A stretch of 64,000 nucleotides of DNA from Acholoe squamosa. Its lineage: Eukaryota > Annelida > Polychaeta > Phyllodocida > Polynoidae. Below, piece after piece: positions 50,730-62,440 of the stretch. A program made the position numbers and the translations under genes. The DNA lies in contig OX439044.1 of the NCBI GenBank assembly GCA_949317995.1, forward strand, positions 14,326,141-14,390,140, written 5' to 3'. The notes under the pieces are model-generated. The model was given only the letters and a program-made list of their open reading frames with translations, was not told the origin of the DNA and did no database searches. How positions within the stretch are numbered: position 1 is the first letter of the stretch; each line of letters begins with the position of its first letter.

Positions 50730-51785
50730 ATGCTAATGATTGCTCACCTCACATCTCTAATAAAAAGAGTGAAGATGCTCATTCAGTCTTCCCTCACATC
50801 TTTCGTAAAGCTGAGTGACAGTTGGCAAAACATAGCCAATTCTAGGCCTTTGAGCGGTGTGAGGGCTAATAAGGTTGGTCAGGAGCCACCTTCCCCTAAT
50901 GCTACTGGGGTTATATTGGACTCAACCGTTGACCAGACTATTGGGGAGTTGGAGGATCGTACCAGCCATATCAAGCAGCAGTTGGCTGCTATCAAGAACA
51001 TATTGGAGGGACAGGCCCTTAGTCGAGCAACTTCTACAACGGCGAGCAGCGAGTCGAAGACGGATCGTGCATGTGGTAATGTTTGTCAACAGTCTTCTAT
51101 TGACGCCGTGTCCAAGCGAAGGGGGCGTGGCCGACAGCGTTCACCTGACTACCACGAGCTCCATAGCAACCAGAGGACGCGACGCCATGTTGGATCCAGT
51201 CGGACGAGCCGGTCCAGGTCGACACCTTACCGTAGTGTTTCGTCGAGCTCCTTATCTTCCATTGATTCAACCACCTCTAGAATTGGTCGTCGTCATGGCT
51301 ATAAGGATAGAGGTATGTTTGATCAAAAGAATTTTCTAAAAAAAGGAAAAAAAAATTGATAGTATTGAGAAATTATTGCTCGTTAATGTAAGGATGATGA
51401 AGCAGCTTATTAAGGAGGAAGAGGATGTTTTCGCTGTAGTAAACCATATAGAGGTGTTGGTGGAAAAATCTTCTACAAAGATATATACTATCTAAGCCTT
51501 AGTGGCATACAATTCCTCTGTTAAGACTAGGGCAAATTCCGATGGTGTGGAAGCATTCAGTGATGTTAGGAGTGAAGATATATTGAGGCATTTATCTTAT
51601 GATGGGACAGTACAGGCGAAGCCAAAACAAAAAGTTTTAAGTGGAAACATTCAACTCGTACGTGTAATGCTTTTAACAGGGCTGAGGGGTGCAAGGAGGA
51701 CCCATGTAGATACCGTCACATTTGTGATGTGTGTGGTATGTCTAACCATGGTAAAGACAGGTGCCAGAAGAATAAGAAGGATTAG
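50730..51785 (+). pseudogene. DIRS-like gag relic, copy 1
   Basis: The first ORF (50730-51359) is Ser/Arg-rich with RS-type repeats at its end; it breaks at an A run near 51340. The following stretch is readable only with frame changes (stop at 51493-51495, shift near 51632). It ends in a Cys/His motif: C-N-A-F-N-R-A-E-G-C-K-E-D-P-C-R-Y-R-H, then C-x2-C-x4-H-x4-C. This is the zinc motif typical of gag-like ORF1 proteins in animal DIRS/Ngaro-type elements. Confidence 0.7.
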
Positions 51786-51809
51786 GATATTGTACTTAGG
51801 CAGGGTCCT

Positions 51810-51879
51810 ATGTTAAAATCTGATAATGTAGTACATATGGTAGATCCTCCTGAGCTCCCCGTTTCTATCATTTCGGGTG

Positions 51880-51977
<98 letters not shown>

Positions 51978-53737
51978 GATACTCATGAGTCTTGTAATGA
52001 TAGCAAGAATCTTTTTGTAACCCATAGTGGCCCAGTACAGGGCGAGGTTGAACCATTGTTTACAGTGGAGTGTGTGAATAGACCCAGCATCAGGGTTTAT
52101 GATAGTTGTGTTAATGGTATTTGCAAGTGTGAGAATTTTATCTATGGTCGAAAAGCTCAAATCTTACCTTGCAGGTTGGCTAGTTTCCTGAGACAGTCAG
52201 ATATTATTAGTATTAACCAAATAGATTCTGATTTTCTATGGTGTGGTTTTACTGAGGGGATCAAAATAGTTGACCCTAGTTGTGATACTGACTGTAAAAA
52301 TTATAAATCGATTGTAGAAGGAAAACTTTACAATGTGATGTGTGATATTATCAAGGACGAGTTGTCCCATGGCTTGGTCACTAAGACAGCCTATAAACCC
52401 AAGTGTATTCACTCTTTAGGTGGTGTAGAGAAGTCTAATGGTAAATTGAGGCCTATCACGGATTGTAGCATGCCAGCAGATATTTCTATTAATAACTACA
52501 TGAATACTACTTCTAAAAGTTTCTTATACAACTCCATAAATACCGTAACATGTCAGTTGGATAGGAATGACTATATGAGCATTGTAGATTTAAAATCTGC
52601 TTATAGGAGTATCAATGTGTATGGTCCACATGTAGGTTACCAGGGTTTCAGATGGGATTTTGGTAATGGAGAATTTTTTTAGAGCAATCGCTTAACCTTT
52701 GGATTGAAGTGTGCCCCATATATATTTAATAGAATATCGGATTTTTTTAACTGTTGTAGCTCGACTGTATGGTGTCGATAGGATAGTTAATTATTTAGAT
52801 GATTTTATCATCATTGCTAAGACCGAAGAGGAGTGTTTACGTAAGAGGAATATTCTTATTGAATGTATGGAGTATATGGGTTTCATTGTGTCAAAGGAAA
52901 AGGTGACTGAACCAAGTCAAATATGTGTCTTCTTGGGAATAACCATCGACTCCACTAAAATGGAGTTGTCTCTACCGCAGAAGAAATTAGATAAAATGAG
53001 TCTGGCACTGAATGAGTGTTTAGGAAAGAAGTTTGTCTCTAAGAAAATCCTCCAAAAAATTGGTGGATTAATGTCTTTCTGTTCACAAGTGGTACGAGGT
53101 GGTAGGACCTTCAGCAGAAGGTTGTTTGATCTCTGTGCCAGGGCTAGAAATAGAGATATTGTTAAGCTGGACGATGAAACCCAAAAAGATTTGATGTGGT
53201 GGAAAGATTTTTGTGGAGTCTTCAATTGTAAAAATATCATTTTGAATGATAATAAATGTACCCCTATGTATTCAGATTCATCAATACAGGGTTTTGGGGC
53301 TTGGTTAGGCAGGGATTACCTGTATGGCACTTGGAATGATACGGACCCGATGCCAGGTCTTTGTGACCACTTTACCCCTGCTCCTAAGCTAGATAATCTC
53401 AAGATTCACCACAGGAATATTAATGTATATGAACTTTATCCTGTCATGTATCACAGATAACATGCAAGTCTTGGCTATGTTAAATACCAGTAGATCCAAG
53501 AATAAGCTCTGCATGGGGTGGTCATGTGAGATTTTCTGGTTATGTTTCATCATTAATATTGAAATATATTCTACATATATTAGGTCAGAGGACAATATTT
53601 TGGCTGATCATTTGTCTAGGTTAAATTATAAAGGTGTCCCAAAGAAATGCAGGAAAGTTTTGGGTGAATATAATATGTGTTGTTATGATTGCAGACCTCA
53701 AGAAGTTGGAGAGGAGAAGGAGAAAATTCTTGTATAG
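51810..53737 (+). pseudogene. DIRS-like RT-RNase H, copy 1
   Basis: N-terminal part (51810-52682) includes a poly-Asn tract from an (AAT)n repeat and RT blocks G-K-L-R-P-I-T-D, V-D-L-K-S-A-Y and G-Y-Q-G-F-R-W. An in-frame TAG at 52681 follows G-E-F-F; the frame continues S-N-R-L-T-F-G-L-K-C-A-P, then a shift at a T run near 52747. The second part (52745-53460) has the catalytic Y-L-D-D, L-G-I-T-I-D and RNase H blocks (Y-S-D-S-S-I-Q-G-F-G-A-W). A stop at 53458 and frame change lead to N-I-L-A-D-H-L-S-R, the usual RNase H end in this group. Confidence 0.85.
51880..51975 (+). repeat. (AAT)n microsatellite in coding region, copy 1
   Basis: About 32 AAT repeats, in frame, encoding poly-Asn between a D and K-D-T-H-E-S. 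Copy 2 is a few units shorter. Confidence 0.95.
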
Positions 53738-54552
53738 GGGTGTAGCTGAGGCTACTGGTAAGATTCGAAGACAGCAGTTTAAAAGGTAAAGGAAACTTTG
53801 TAAAAAAATTAACTTTACCCCTCTTCCTTGTGCTCCTTCTCAAGCTTCATTATATTGTGTGTACCTGTCTGACTTTATGAAACCTATTTCAGTCAGGAAT
53901 TACTTGTCTGCTGTGTGGTATTACCAGAAATTAAGAGGTTATATGGATTATAGCAGTAATTTTGTGGTAAAGAAAACCCTTGATGGTATGGAGAGGATGT
54001 GTAAGGGGTCTGGTAGTACAACCTACCCTCTTAGTCCTAGTGATATGTTTGAAATAAAATCTAGACTTAATTTGGAGTCTATGGAAGATGTGGTATTTTG
54101 GTCTGCCATATTGTTATGTTACCGAGGTGTATTCAGGATAGGGCACGTGGTTCATTAACCTCATAATTTTTTAAAGAAGAACGTTAAGGTTTCTTCTGAT
54201 TGTATAGAGATTAAAGTTACTTCGTCTAAACTGACCAATTTGGCAAGGGCTCCCATGTTGTGTATCTTAAAAGAGATGATAGGTCTGACTTATGTCAGGC
54301 TAGATATATTAAGAAGTGTATAAAAGCTTGTAGGTACAACAGGTTTCTGTTTTCCATCCATTCCAGACCGTTGCAATATAACTATGTAAATACGAGGTTA
54401 AAAGCTATTGCTTTTCAGTGTGGATTGTCCAATGGAGTTTTGACTCATTCTCTTAGGCATGGTGGTGCAACTCTGTTAAAAAATGCGGGTCTGCGGATGT
54501 TATTTATAACTATTTACATGAGTCTAAGGACAGCTTACTGGCTTTTGATGTA
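53738..54552 (+). pseudogene. DIRS-like tyrosine recombinase, copy 1
   Basis: SAM-like N-terminal part (S-V-R-N-Y-L-S-A-V, 53880-53905), catalytic-arginine region (L-L-C-Y-R-G-V-F-R-I-G-H near 54115), then after a TAA and shift the H-x-x-R box L-T-H-S-L-R-H-G-G-A-T (near 54440). In another frame V-I-Y-N-Y-L-H-E-S-K-D-S provides the likely catalytic tyrosine. Frame breaks make it non-functional. Confidence 0.8.
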
Positions 54553-55619
54553 ATGATTTAATGTGGAATGTTTGACATTGTGTTTGGCGGTTGTTGGCAT
54601 GTATAGGATTGATATTAACAAAGTCAATTCTCACCAAACCCAATGTCTTCTCATTTATTCCATTAACATTGTTATATTATTATCTAATCCCGATCCTGCA
54701 GTCTGAATGAAGAAGCCCTGTATACACGGCATGATGCATAAATGAAGCACTGATGAGTTAAAGCATGCATCATCGTGAAGAAAGCAGTTGACAAATGTGT
54801 ACTCACTTTAACCAGAGGGAGTAGAGTTTTCTATCATAGAAAACTCTGTTGTAGTAGCTGCTGATGTTTCATTGACTTAGGGGTATATCCAAACACTCCT
54901 ATAGTTAATGTAAGGTAGCCTTGTGTTGGGGGTATATCCAAACAATCCTATAATTTGTTAACAGTCCAGTATCTCATGTCCAAGTGAAGGGGGGGGGTGA
55001 TAAACACGGTATCATGGGAGCAGTCCGCCCTGCTGAAGCTTGTACTTGCGAGATAAGGGTTGTGTGTGGGGCTGATAACAGGTACAGGGCGGGGGGATGT
55101 AGGCTTCGTCAGTTTTAGTAGTGCCGTTTAGTTAACAGGTGGGATGAAGACTGAGACGTTGATGTATAACAAGAGTTCTATCAAGGATATGGGTCAGGTC
55201 GCCAGAAAGCAGTAGATTTTGTGTTTTGGGGTCATTTTGGACTCTTTTGGCTCTCGAGAAAGAAGTTGTGAATCAATCTTGCTTTACATAGACTCATTTG
55301 ATATAGGACACATAGGGCTATCAGAAAGGTGTAAATTTATGGTGATCCATCAAAAACGCATAGACTTATAGCCTGGCAAAGTGAAAAAAAAGGCCAAATT
55401 TGTTCTTTTTTGACTTTTTGTATCTTTTACAAGTGTCCTGTATTGAATAAAGAACATCTAGGGCATCCCAAAGTTATTTTTTGATTTGTATATGATCATA
55501 TGTATCATTTCCATGAGGTTTGGGCATGTTACTGAGTGACTTTGAAAATAGAAATCTGTAATTTGTAACGCCCATACCTAAATCTAAATCAGTTATAAAA
55601 CATGGAAAAAAAGCTTCAA
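54553..55619 (+). other. 3' non-coding region of DIRS-like copy 1
   Basis: Contains an 11-bp stem hairpin (54823-54847), a direct repeat GGGGTATATCCAAACAMTCC (54880 and 54929), and a TGTCCAAGTGAAGGGGG motif (54977) that also occurs in the gag region. Repeated in copy 2. Confidence 0.65.
54823..54847. other. hairpin, 11-bp perfect stem
   Basis: AGAGTTTTCTA and TAGAAAACTCT separated by three bases. Same hairpin at 59331-59355 in copy 2. Confidence 0.75.
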
Positions 55620-56302
55620 AAGCCGTGTCCAAGTGAAGGGGGCCTGGCCGACAGCGTTCACCTGACTACCACGAGCTCCATAGCAACCAGAGGACGCGAC
55701 GCCATGTTGGATCCAGTCGGACGAGCTGGTCCAGGTCGACACCTTACCGTAGTGTTTTGTCGAGCTCCTTATCTTCCATTGATTCAACCACCTCTAGAAT
55801 TGGTCGTCGTCATGGCTATAAGGATAGAGGTATGTTTGATCAAAAGAATTTTCTAAAAAAAGGAAAAAAAAATTGATAGTATTGAGAGATTATTGCTCGT
55901 TAATGTAAGGATGATGAAGCAGCTTATTAAGGAGGAAGAGGATGTTTTCGCTGTAGTAAACCATATAGAGGTGTTGGTGGAAAAATCTTCTACAAAGATA
56001 TATACTATCTAAGCCTTAGTGGCATACAATTCCTCTGTTAAGACTAGGGCAAATTCCGATGGTGTGGAAGCATTCAGTGATGTTAGGAGTGAAGATATAT
56101 TGAGGCATTTATCTTATGATGGGACAGTACAGGTGAAGCCAAAACAAAAAGTTTTAAGTGGAAACATTCAACTCGTACGTGTAATGCTTTTAACAGGGCT
56201 GAGGGGTGCAAGGAGGACCCATGTAGATACCGTCACATTTGTGATGTGTGTGGTATGTCTAACCATGGTAAAGACAGGTGCCAGAAGAATAAGAAGGATT
56301 AG
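55620..56302 (+). pseudogene. DIRS-like gag relic, copy 2 (5' truncated)
   Basis: Begins within the Ser/Arg-rich part; carries the same A-run break, TAA and frame change as copy 1, then the Cys/His motif. Confidence 0.7.
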
Positions 56303-56326
56303 GATATTGTACTTAGGCAGGGTCCT

Positions 56327-56396
56327 ATGTTAAAATCTGATAATGTAGTACATATGGTAGATCCTCCTGAGCTCCCCGTTTCTATCATTTCGGGTG

Positions 56397-56487
<91 letters not shown>

Positions 56488-58245
56488 TACTCATGAGTCT
56501 TATAATGATAGCAAGAATGTTTTTGTAACCCATAGTGGCCCAGTACAGGGCGAGGTTGAACCATTGTTTACAGTGGAGTGTGTGAATAGACCCAGCATCA
56601 GGGTTTATGATAGTTGTGTTAATGGTATTTGCAAGTGTGAGAATTTTATCTATGGTCGAAAAGCTCAAATCTTACCTTGCAGGTTGGCTAGTTTCCTGAG
56701 ACAGTCAGATATTATTAGTATTAACCAAATAGATTCTGATTTTCTATTGTGTGGTTTTACTGAGGGGTTCAAAATAGTTGACCCTAGTTGTGATACTGAC
56801 TGTAAAAATTATAAATCGATTGTAGAAGGAAAACTTTACAATGTGATGTGTGATATTATCAAGGACGAGTTGTCCCATGGCTTGGTCACTAAGACAGCCT
56901 ATAAACCCAAGTGTATTCACTCTTTAGGTGGTGTAGAGAAGTCTAATGGTAAATTGAGGCCTATCACGGATTGTAGCATGCCAGCAGATATTTCTATTAA
57001 TAACTACATGAATACTACTTCTAAAAGTTTCTTATACAACTCCATAAATACCGTAACATGTCAGTTGGATAGGAATGACTATATGAGCATTGTAGATTTA
57101 AAATCTGCTTATAGGAGTATCAATGTGTATGGTCCACATGTAGGTTACCAGGGTTTCAGATGGGATTTTGGTAATGGAGAATTTTTTTAGAGCAATCGCT
57201 TAACCTTTGGATTGAAGTGTGCCCCATATATATTTAATAGAATATCGGATTTTTTTAACTGTTGTAGCTCGACTGTATGGTGTCGATAGGATAGTTACTT
57301 ATTTAGATGATTTTATCATCATTGCTAAGACCGAAGAGGAGTGTTTACGTAAGAGGAATATTCTTATTGAATGTATGGAGTATATGGGTTTCATTGTGTC
57401 AAAGGAAAAGGTGACTGAACCAAGTCAAATATGTGTCTTCTTGGGAATAACCATCGACTCCACTAAAATGGAGTTGTCTCTACCGCAGAAGAAATTAGAT
57501 AAAATGAGTCTGGCACTGAATGAGTGTTTAGGAAAGAAGTTTGTCTCTAAGAAAATCCTCCAAAAAATTGGTGGATTAATGTCTTTCTGTTCACAAGTGG
57601 TACGAGGTGGTAGGACCTTCAGCAGAAGGTTGTTTGATCTCTGTGCCAGGGCTAGAAATAGAGATATTGTTAAGCTGGACGATGAAACCCAAAAAGATTT
57701 GATGTGGTGGAAAGATTTTTGTGGAGTCTTCAATTGTAAAAATATCATTTTGAATGATAATGAATGTACCCCTATGTATTCAGATTCATCAATACAGGGT
57801 TTTGGGGCTTGGTTAGGCAGGGATTACCTGTATGGCACTTGGAATGATACGGACCCGATGCCAGGTCTTTGTGACCACTTTACCCCTGCTCCTAAGCTAG
57901 ATAATCTCAAGATTCACCACAGGAATATTAATGTATATGAACTTTATCCTGTCATGTATCACAGATAACATGCAAGTCTTGGCTATGTTAAATACCAGTA
58001 GATCCAAGAATAAGCTCTGCATGGGGTGGTCATGTGAGATTTTCTGGTTATGTTTCATCATTAATATTGAAATATATTCTACATATATTAGGTCAGAGGA
58101 CAATATTTTGGCTGATCATTTGTCTAGGTTAAATTATAAAGGTGTCCCAAAGAAATGCAGGAAAGTTTTGGGTGAATATAATATGTGTTGTTATGATTGC
58201 AGACCTCAAGAAGTTGGAGAGGAGAAGGAGAAAATTCTTGTATAG
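56327..58245 (+). pseudogene. DIRS-like RT-RNase H, copy 2
   Basis: Same domain order and lesions as copy 1 (TAG after G-E-F-F at 57189, T-run shift near 57255, stop near 57966). Differences include W to L, I to F and N to T (next to Y-L-D-D), and a shorter poly-Asn tract. Confidence 0.85.
56397..56484 (+). repeat. (AAT)n microsatellite in coding region, copy 2
   Basis: In-frame AAT repeats encoding poly-Asn, about three codons shorter overall than copy 1. Confidence 0.95.
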
Positions 58246-59060
58246 GGGTGTAGCTGAGGCTACTCGTAAGATTCGAAGACAGCAGTTTAAAAGGTAAAGG
58301 AAACTTGGTAAAAAAATTAACTTTACCGCTCTTCCTTGTGCTCCTTCTCAAGCTTCATTATATTGTGTGTACCTGTCTGACTTTATGAAACCTATTTCAG
58401 TCAGGAATTACTTGTCTGCTGTGTGGTATTACCAGAAATTAAGAGGTTATATGGATTATAGCAGTAATTTTGTGGTAAAGAAAACCCTTGATGGTATGGA
58501 GAGGATGTGTAAGGGGTCTGGTAGTACAACCTACCCTCTTAGTCCTAGTGATATGTTTGAAATAAAATCTAGACTTAATTTGGAGTCTATGGAAGATGTG
58601 GTATTTTGGTCTGCCATATTGTTATGTTACCGAGGTGTATTCAGGATAGGGCACGTGGTTCATTAACCTCATAATTTTTTAAAGAAGAACGTTAAGGTTT
58701 CTTCTGATTGTATAGAGATTAAAGTTACTTCGTCTAAACTGACCAATTTGGCAAGGGCTCCCATGTTGTGTATCTTAAAAGAGATGATAGGTCTGACTTA
58801 TGTCAGGCTAGATATATTAAGAAGTGTATAAAAGCTTGTAGGTACAACAGGTTTCTGTTTTCCATCCATTCCAGACCGTTGTAATATAACTATGTAAATA
58901 CGAGGTTAAAAGCTATTGCTTTTCAGTGTGGATTGTCCAATGGAGTTTTGACTCATTCTCTTAGGCATGGTGGTGCAACTCTGTTAAAAAATGCGGGTCT
59001 GCGGATGTTATTTATAACTATTTACATGAGTCTAAGGACAGCTTACTGGCTTTTGATGTA
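58246..59060 (+). pseudogene. DIRS-like tyrosine recombinase, copy 2
   Basis: Same as copy 1 plus an additional stop (CAA to TAA at about 58881). Confidence 0.8.
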
Positions 59061-60130
59061 ATGATTTAATGTGGAATGTTTGACATTGTGTTTGGTGGTT
59101 GTTGGCATGTATAGGATTGATATTAACAAAGTCAATTCTCACCAAACCCAATGTCTTCTCATTTATTCCATTAACATTGTTATATTATTATCTAATCCCG
59201 ATCCTGCAGTCTGAATGAAGAAGCCCTGTATACACGGCATGATGCATAAATGAAGCACTGATGAGTTAAAGCATGCATCATCGTGAAGAAAGCAGTTGAC
59301 AAATGTGTACTCACTTTAACCAGAGGGAGTAGAGTTTTCTATCATAGAAAACTCTGTTGTAGTAGCTGCTGATGTTTCATTGACTTAGGGGTATATCCAA
59401 ACACTCCTATAGTTAATGTAAGGTAGCCTTGTGTTGGGGGTATATCCAAACAATCCTATAATTTGTTAACAGTCCAGTATCTCATGTCCAAGTGAAGGGG
59501 GGGGGGGTGATAAACACGGTATCATGGGAGCAGTCCGCCCTGCTGAAGCTTGTGCTTGCGAGATAAGGGTTGTGTGTGGGGCTGATAACAGGTACAGGGC
59601 GGGGGGATGTAGGCTTCGTCAGTTTTAGTAGTGCCGTTTAGTTAACAGGTGGGATGAAGACTGAGACGTTGATGTATAACAAGAGTTCTATCAAGGATAT
59701 GGGTCAGGTCGCCAGAAAGCAGTAGATTTTGTGTTTTGGGGTCATTTTGGACTCTTTTGGCTCTAGAGAAAGAAGTTGTGAATCAATCTTGCTTTACATA
59801 GACTCATTTGATATAGGACACATAGGGCTATCAGAAAGGTGTAAATTTATGGTGATCCATCAAAAACGCATAGACTTATAGCCTGGCAAAGTGAAAAAAA
59901 AGGCCAAATTTGTTCTTTTTTGACTTTTTGTATCTTTTACAAGTGTCCTGTATTGAATAAAGAACATCTAGGGCATCCCAAAGTTATTTTTTGATTTGTA
60001 TATGATCATATGTATCATTTCCATGAGGTTTGGGCATGTTACTGAGTGACTTTGAAAATAGAAATCTGTAATTTGTAACGCCCATACCTAAATCTAAATC
60101 AGTTATAAAACATGGAAAAAAAGCTTCAAA
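59061..60130 (+). other. 3' non-coding region of DIRS-like copy 2
   Basis: Same hairpin (59331-59355), direct repeats and TGTCCAAGTGAAGGGGG motif (about 59486) as copy 1. Confidence 0.65.
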
Positions 60131-60271
60131 ATCTTAGTCATTACCCATATGAAGGGCACTATTATTCCCTGGGATGGGTGGTAAGTTGCCCCTGTAGCCT
60201 AGGGGTCAACTAGGACGCCATCTAGTGTATCAAACTGATAAAACGATTGTATACTGTACTATAGCTCGAAC

Positions 60272-61153
60272 TGCAGCAAGTTGGGAACCTTGTGGACTGG
60301 AAAAGCACCATGCTCATAAATGCTTTCATCATTCTCAAGATAAGAATATCTGAAGACCTGAACAATGTGAACAGGTCCATGGTGCAAAACCCTTTTGTTT
60401 CTATTAAATTCCATCATCAATTGTTGTTTTGACCTGATGACCCATTGAAAACCATATTGAAATGCTATTAGAACCCCATATTAGGCATGTGAGGCATATC
60501 ATAATGCACTATTGAGCTATTTAGCTGTAAATAGGAACAAAACCGTTGTTGGCACCAAAGACTAGAATCATAAGATGTGGCTAATTCTTCTCACACTTAT
60601 TGTATCACTTAGATATTTCACATGCCTTTAAAGATGATCAAGTAGACCATAAAAATGGATAATTCTGGTATCAGTGGGTGATCACACATCCATATATGGT
60701 GATCTATGTGGTCCCACATCAAAAACCAAGCAGAAATCTTGCTGAAAATCACAGTTTTTGCAAACTAACAAAAATCACATGTCTCCCATAGTGTAATAAG
60801 CCACCATAGAGGTAGGGAAAAAAGGCATACTCATTTATAAACTTGATGGGTCAGTATTATGCACTATCTTTCAAAAACTGATGGTTAGAATATTTTTTCA
60901 CAAAATAAATAGGGCCAAACTTTGAAAAACAGCAATTTTTTTTAAACTAATGATTTTTAAATTTATAATTTGTACCTCAGTGGTAAACTGTGCACTATAT
61001 TATTGTAATACTATCTACCCTGGCCTGAAAGCAATGAGTTTCATCTTTCATTTGCTGCAAATATTGTGTAAATCGGATAATTTTTGGCTAAACTACAGCA
61101 TTTCGTAGCGAAAATTCAGGAAAAACTAAGGTTTAGGTTCCCAACTTGCTGCA
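60272..61153. mobile_element. 882-bp inverted-repeat element (TGCAGCAAGTTGGGAACC ends)
   Basis: TGCAGCAAGTTGGGAACCT at the left is exactly inverted at the right end (19 bp). The interior is AT-rich and non-coding. No clear target duplication. Confidence 0.75.
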
Positions 61154-61310
61154 TCAAGGCACCATGCGGCCTTACAATTGAACATGCTACAGGCCTTACC
61201 ATAGTGTACTATTCATAAGAAAGTGAAGATATAGCTCCGGGGCTATAGCCTTAAGACCTGATGCATGGATGCACTCTAATGGCATGATGCATGGGTTGGC
61301 ATTATGGCGT

Positions 61311-61606
61311 GATACATGAATGCAGCCATACAGCATGATACATCAATGCAGCCATACAGCATGATACATCAATGCAGCCATACAGCATGATACATCAATG
61401 CAGCCATACAGCATGATACATCAATGCAGCCATGATACATCAATGCAGCCATACAGCATGATACATCAATGCAGCCATACAGCATGATACATCAATGCAG
61501 CCATGCAGCATGATACATCAATGCAGCCATGCAGCATGATACATCAATGCAGCCATACAGCATGATACATCAATGCAGCCATACAGCATGATACATCAAT
61601 GCAGCC
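61311..61606. repeat. 26-bp minisatellite, about 12 units
   Basis: Unit ATACATCAATGCAGCCAT followed by ACAGCATG; the copies are nearly perfect, with one shortened unit near 61430 and ATGCAGC variants near 61500-61535. Confidence 0.95.
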
Positions 61607-61961
61607 CTCAGAAGTGGGAATTGAGGGCGTGCGTCATTCCCAAATAAGGACCTCAGGCTTTGCGCTCAGTCTTTATTTGGGAATAGATGCCCGCCTCTTC
61701 CACTTCCTCGTGCCTTATTGCTTAATTAAGTACAGCATTACGCATAGATATATACATGGCATGAATGCAGCCTGTGCTTGCAATGGTCTTTGGATTAGGT
61801 TTGGAGTAATTATTAGCTTGTATTAATGTTCTGCAATCGTTAAACTATAGGACAAATGCTGGAAACCAAAGGCTTGGTTTGAAGGACCGCTGTTGATAAG
61901 ACCTCTGATGATAAAGACAATAAAGACTGTGTCGACCATGGGCATGTACTGGGTGTGGACC
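61607..61961. other. no gene seen
   Basis: Contains a CATTCCCAAATAAGGACCTC / CTTTATTTGGGAATAG inverted pair near 61635-61687 that could fold, otherwise nothing supportable. Confidence 0.4.
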
Positions 61962-62140
61962 ACTAAAATCGACATGGTGACATGGGTTATTTTAGGCTTA
62001 GTGACATGGGACATGAACAATTTCTTAAAATTGACATGGTGACATGAATAAATTCTTAAAATTGACATGGTGACATGACCATTTCTTAAAATTGACATTG
62101 GGACATGGCCATTTTTTAGAATCGACATGTGACATGGGGG
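61962..62140. repeat. minisatellite, CTTAAAATTGACATGGTGACATG type (locus 2)
   Basis: Same unit and orientation as 25034-25211, with the same start (TAAAATCGACATGG) and the same end (GACATGGGG then a C run). Confidence 0.8.
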
Positions 62141-62167
62141 ACCCCCATCCACACCCCCCATGTACTA

Positions 62168-62440
62168 TAGTTACCAAGTTGAGTCTGTGTAGGTGTTATC
62201 CATATACTAAGAGAGGGTTGGCAACTTAAGGGCCTTTGCTGCCCTCTGGCAGATACCCTTCGAACTATTTCCCATATAGCCATGGATGACAGAGGTGAGG
62301 GGGGACTTTGGCAATGTCCCCTCTCACCTCTGTCACCAATGGCTATGCATAGAGCTGCCAGAGGGGACCATCCATCCTAGAGTGTCACACCCTCTCCTTA
62401 GTATATAGATAACAACTATGCAGACTCAACTTGATAACTA
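62168..62440. mobile_element. 273-bp foldback element with central hairpin
   Basis: TAGTTACCAAGTTGAGTCTG at the left is inverted at the right end (CAGACTCAACTTGATAACTA, two mismatches). Inner parts keep pairing (GTTATCCATATACTAAG, CTCTGGCAG). The core 62276-62346 is a near-perfect hairpin of about 33-bp arms. Confidence 0.8.

Larger units (their letters stand above)
50730..55619 (+). mobile_element. DIRS/Ngaro-like tyrosine-recombinase retrotransposon, copy 1 (dead)
   Basis: Order: gag-like, RT-RNase H, tyrosine recombinase, 1 kb of 3' non-coding sequence. There is no DDE integrase. Several stops and frameshifts. Joined head-to-tail at 55619/55620 to a second copy that begins at the equivalent of 51103. 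Start is approximate. Confidence 0.85.
55620..60130 (+). mobile_element. DIRS/Ngaro-like element, copy 2 (5' truncated, head-to-tail)
   Basis: Collinear with 51103-55619 of copy 1 and nearly identical, with the same stops and frameshifts. Ends with the same AAAAAGCTTCAAA as copy 1 before unrelated sequence (ATCTTAGTC). Confidence 0.88.

Noticed and set aside
51813-52160. Poly-Ile and poly-Tyr reading frames on the minus strand of the DIRS-like copies
   Set aside because: Antisense of the AAT repeat inside the RT reading frame.
61311-61606. CRISPR-like array
   Set aside because: Units are contiguous with no unique spacers, in a eukaryotic context; it is an ordinary minisatellite.
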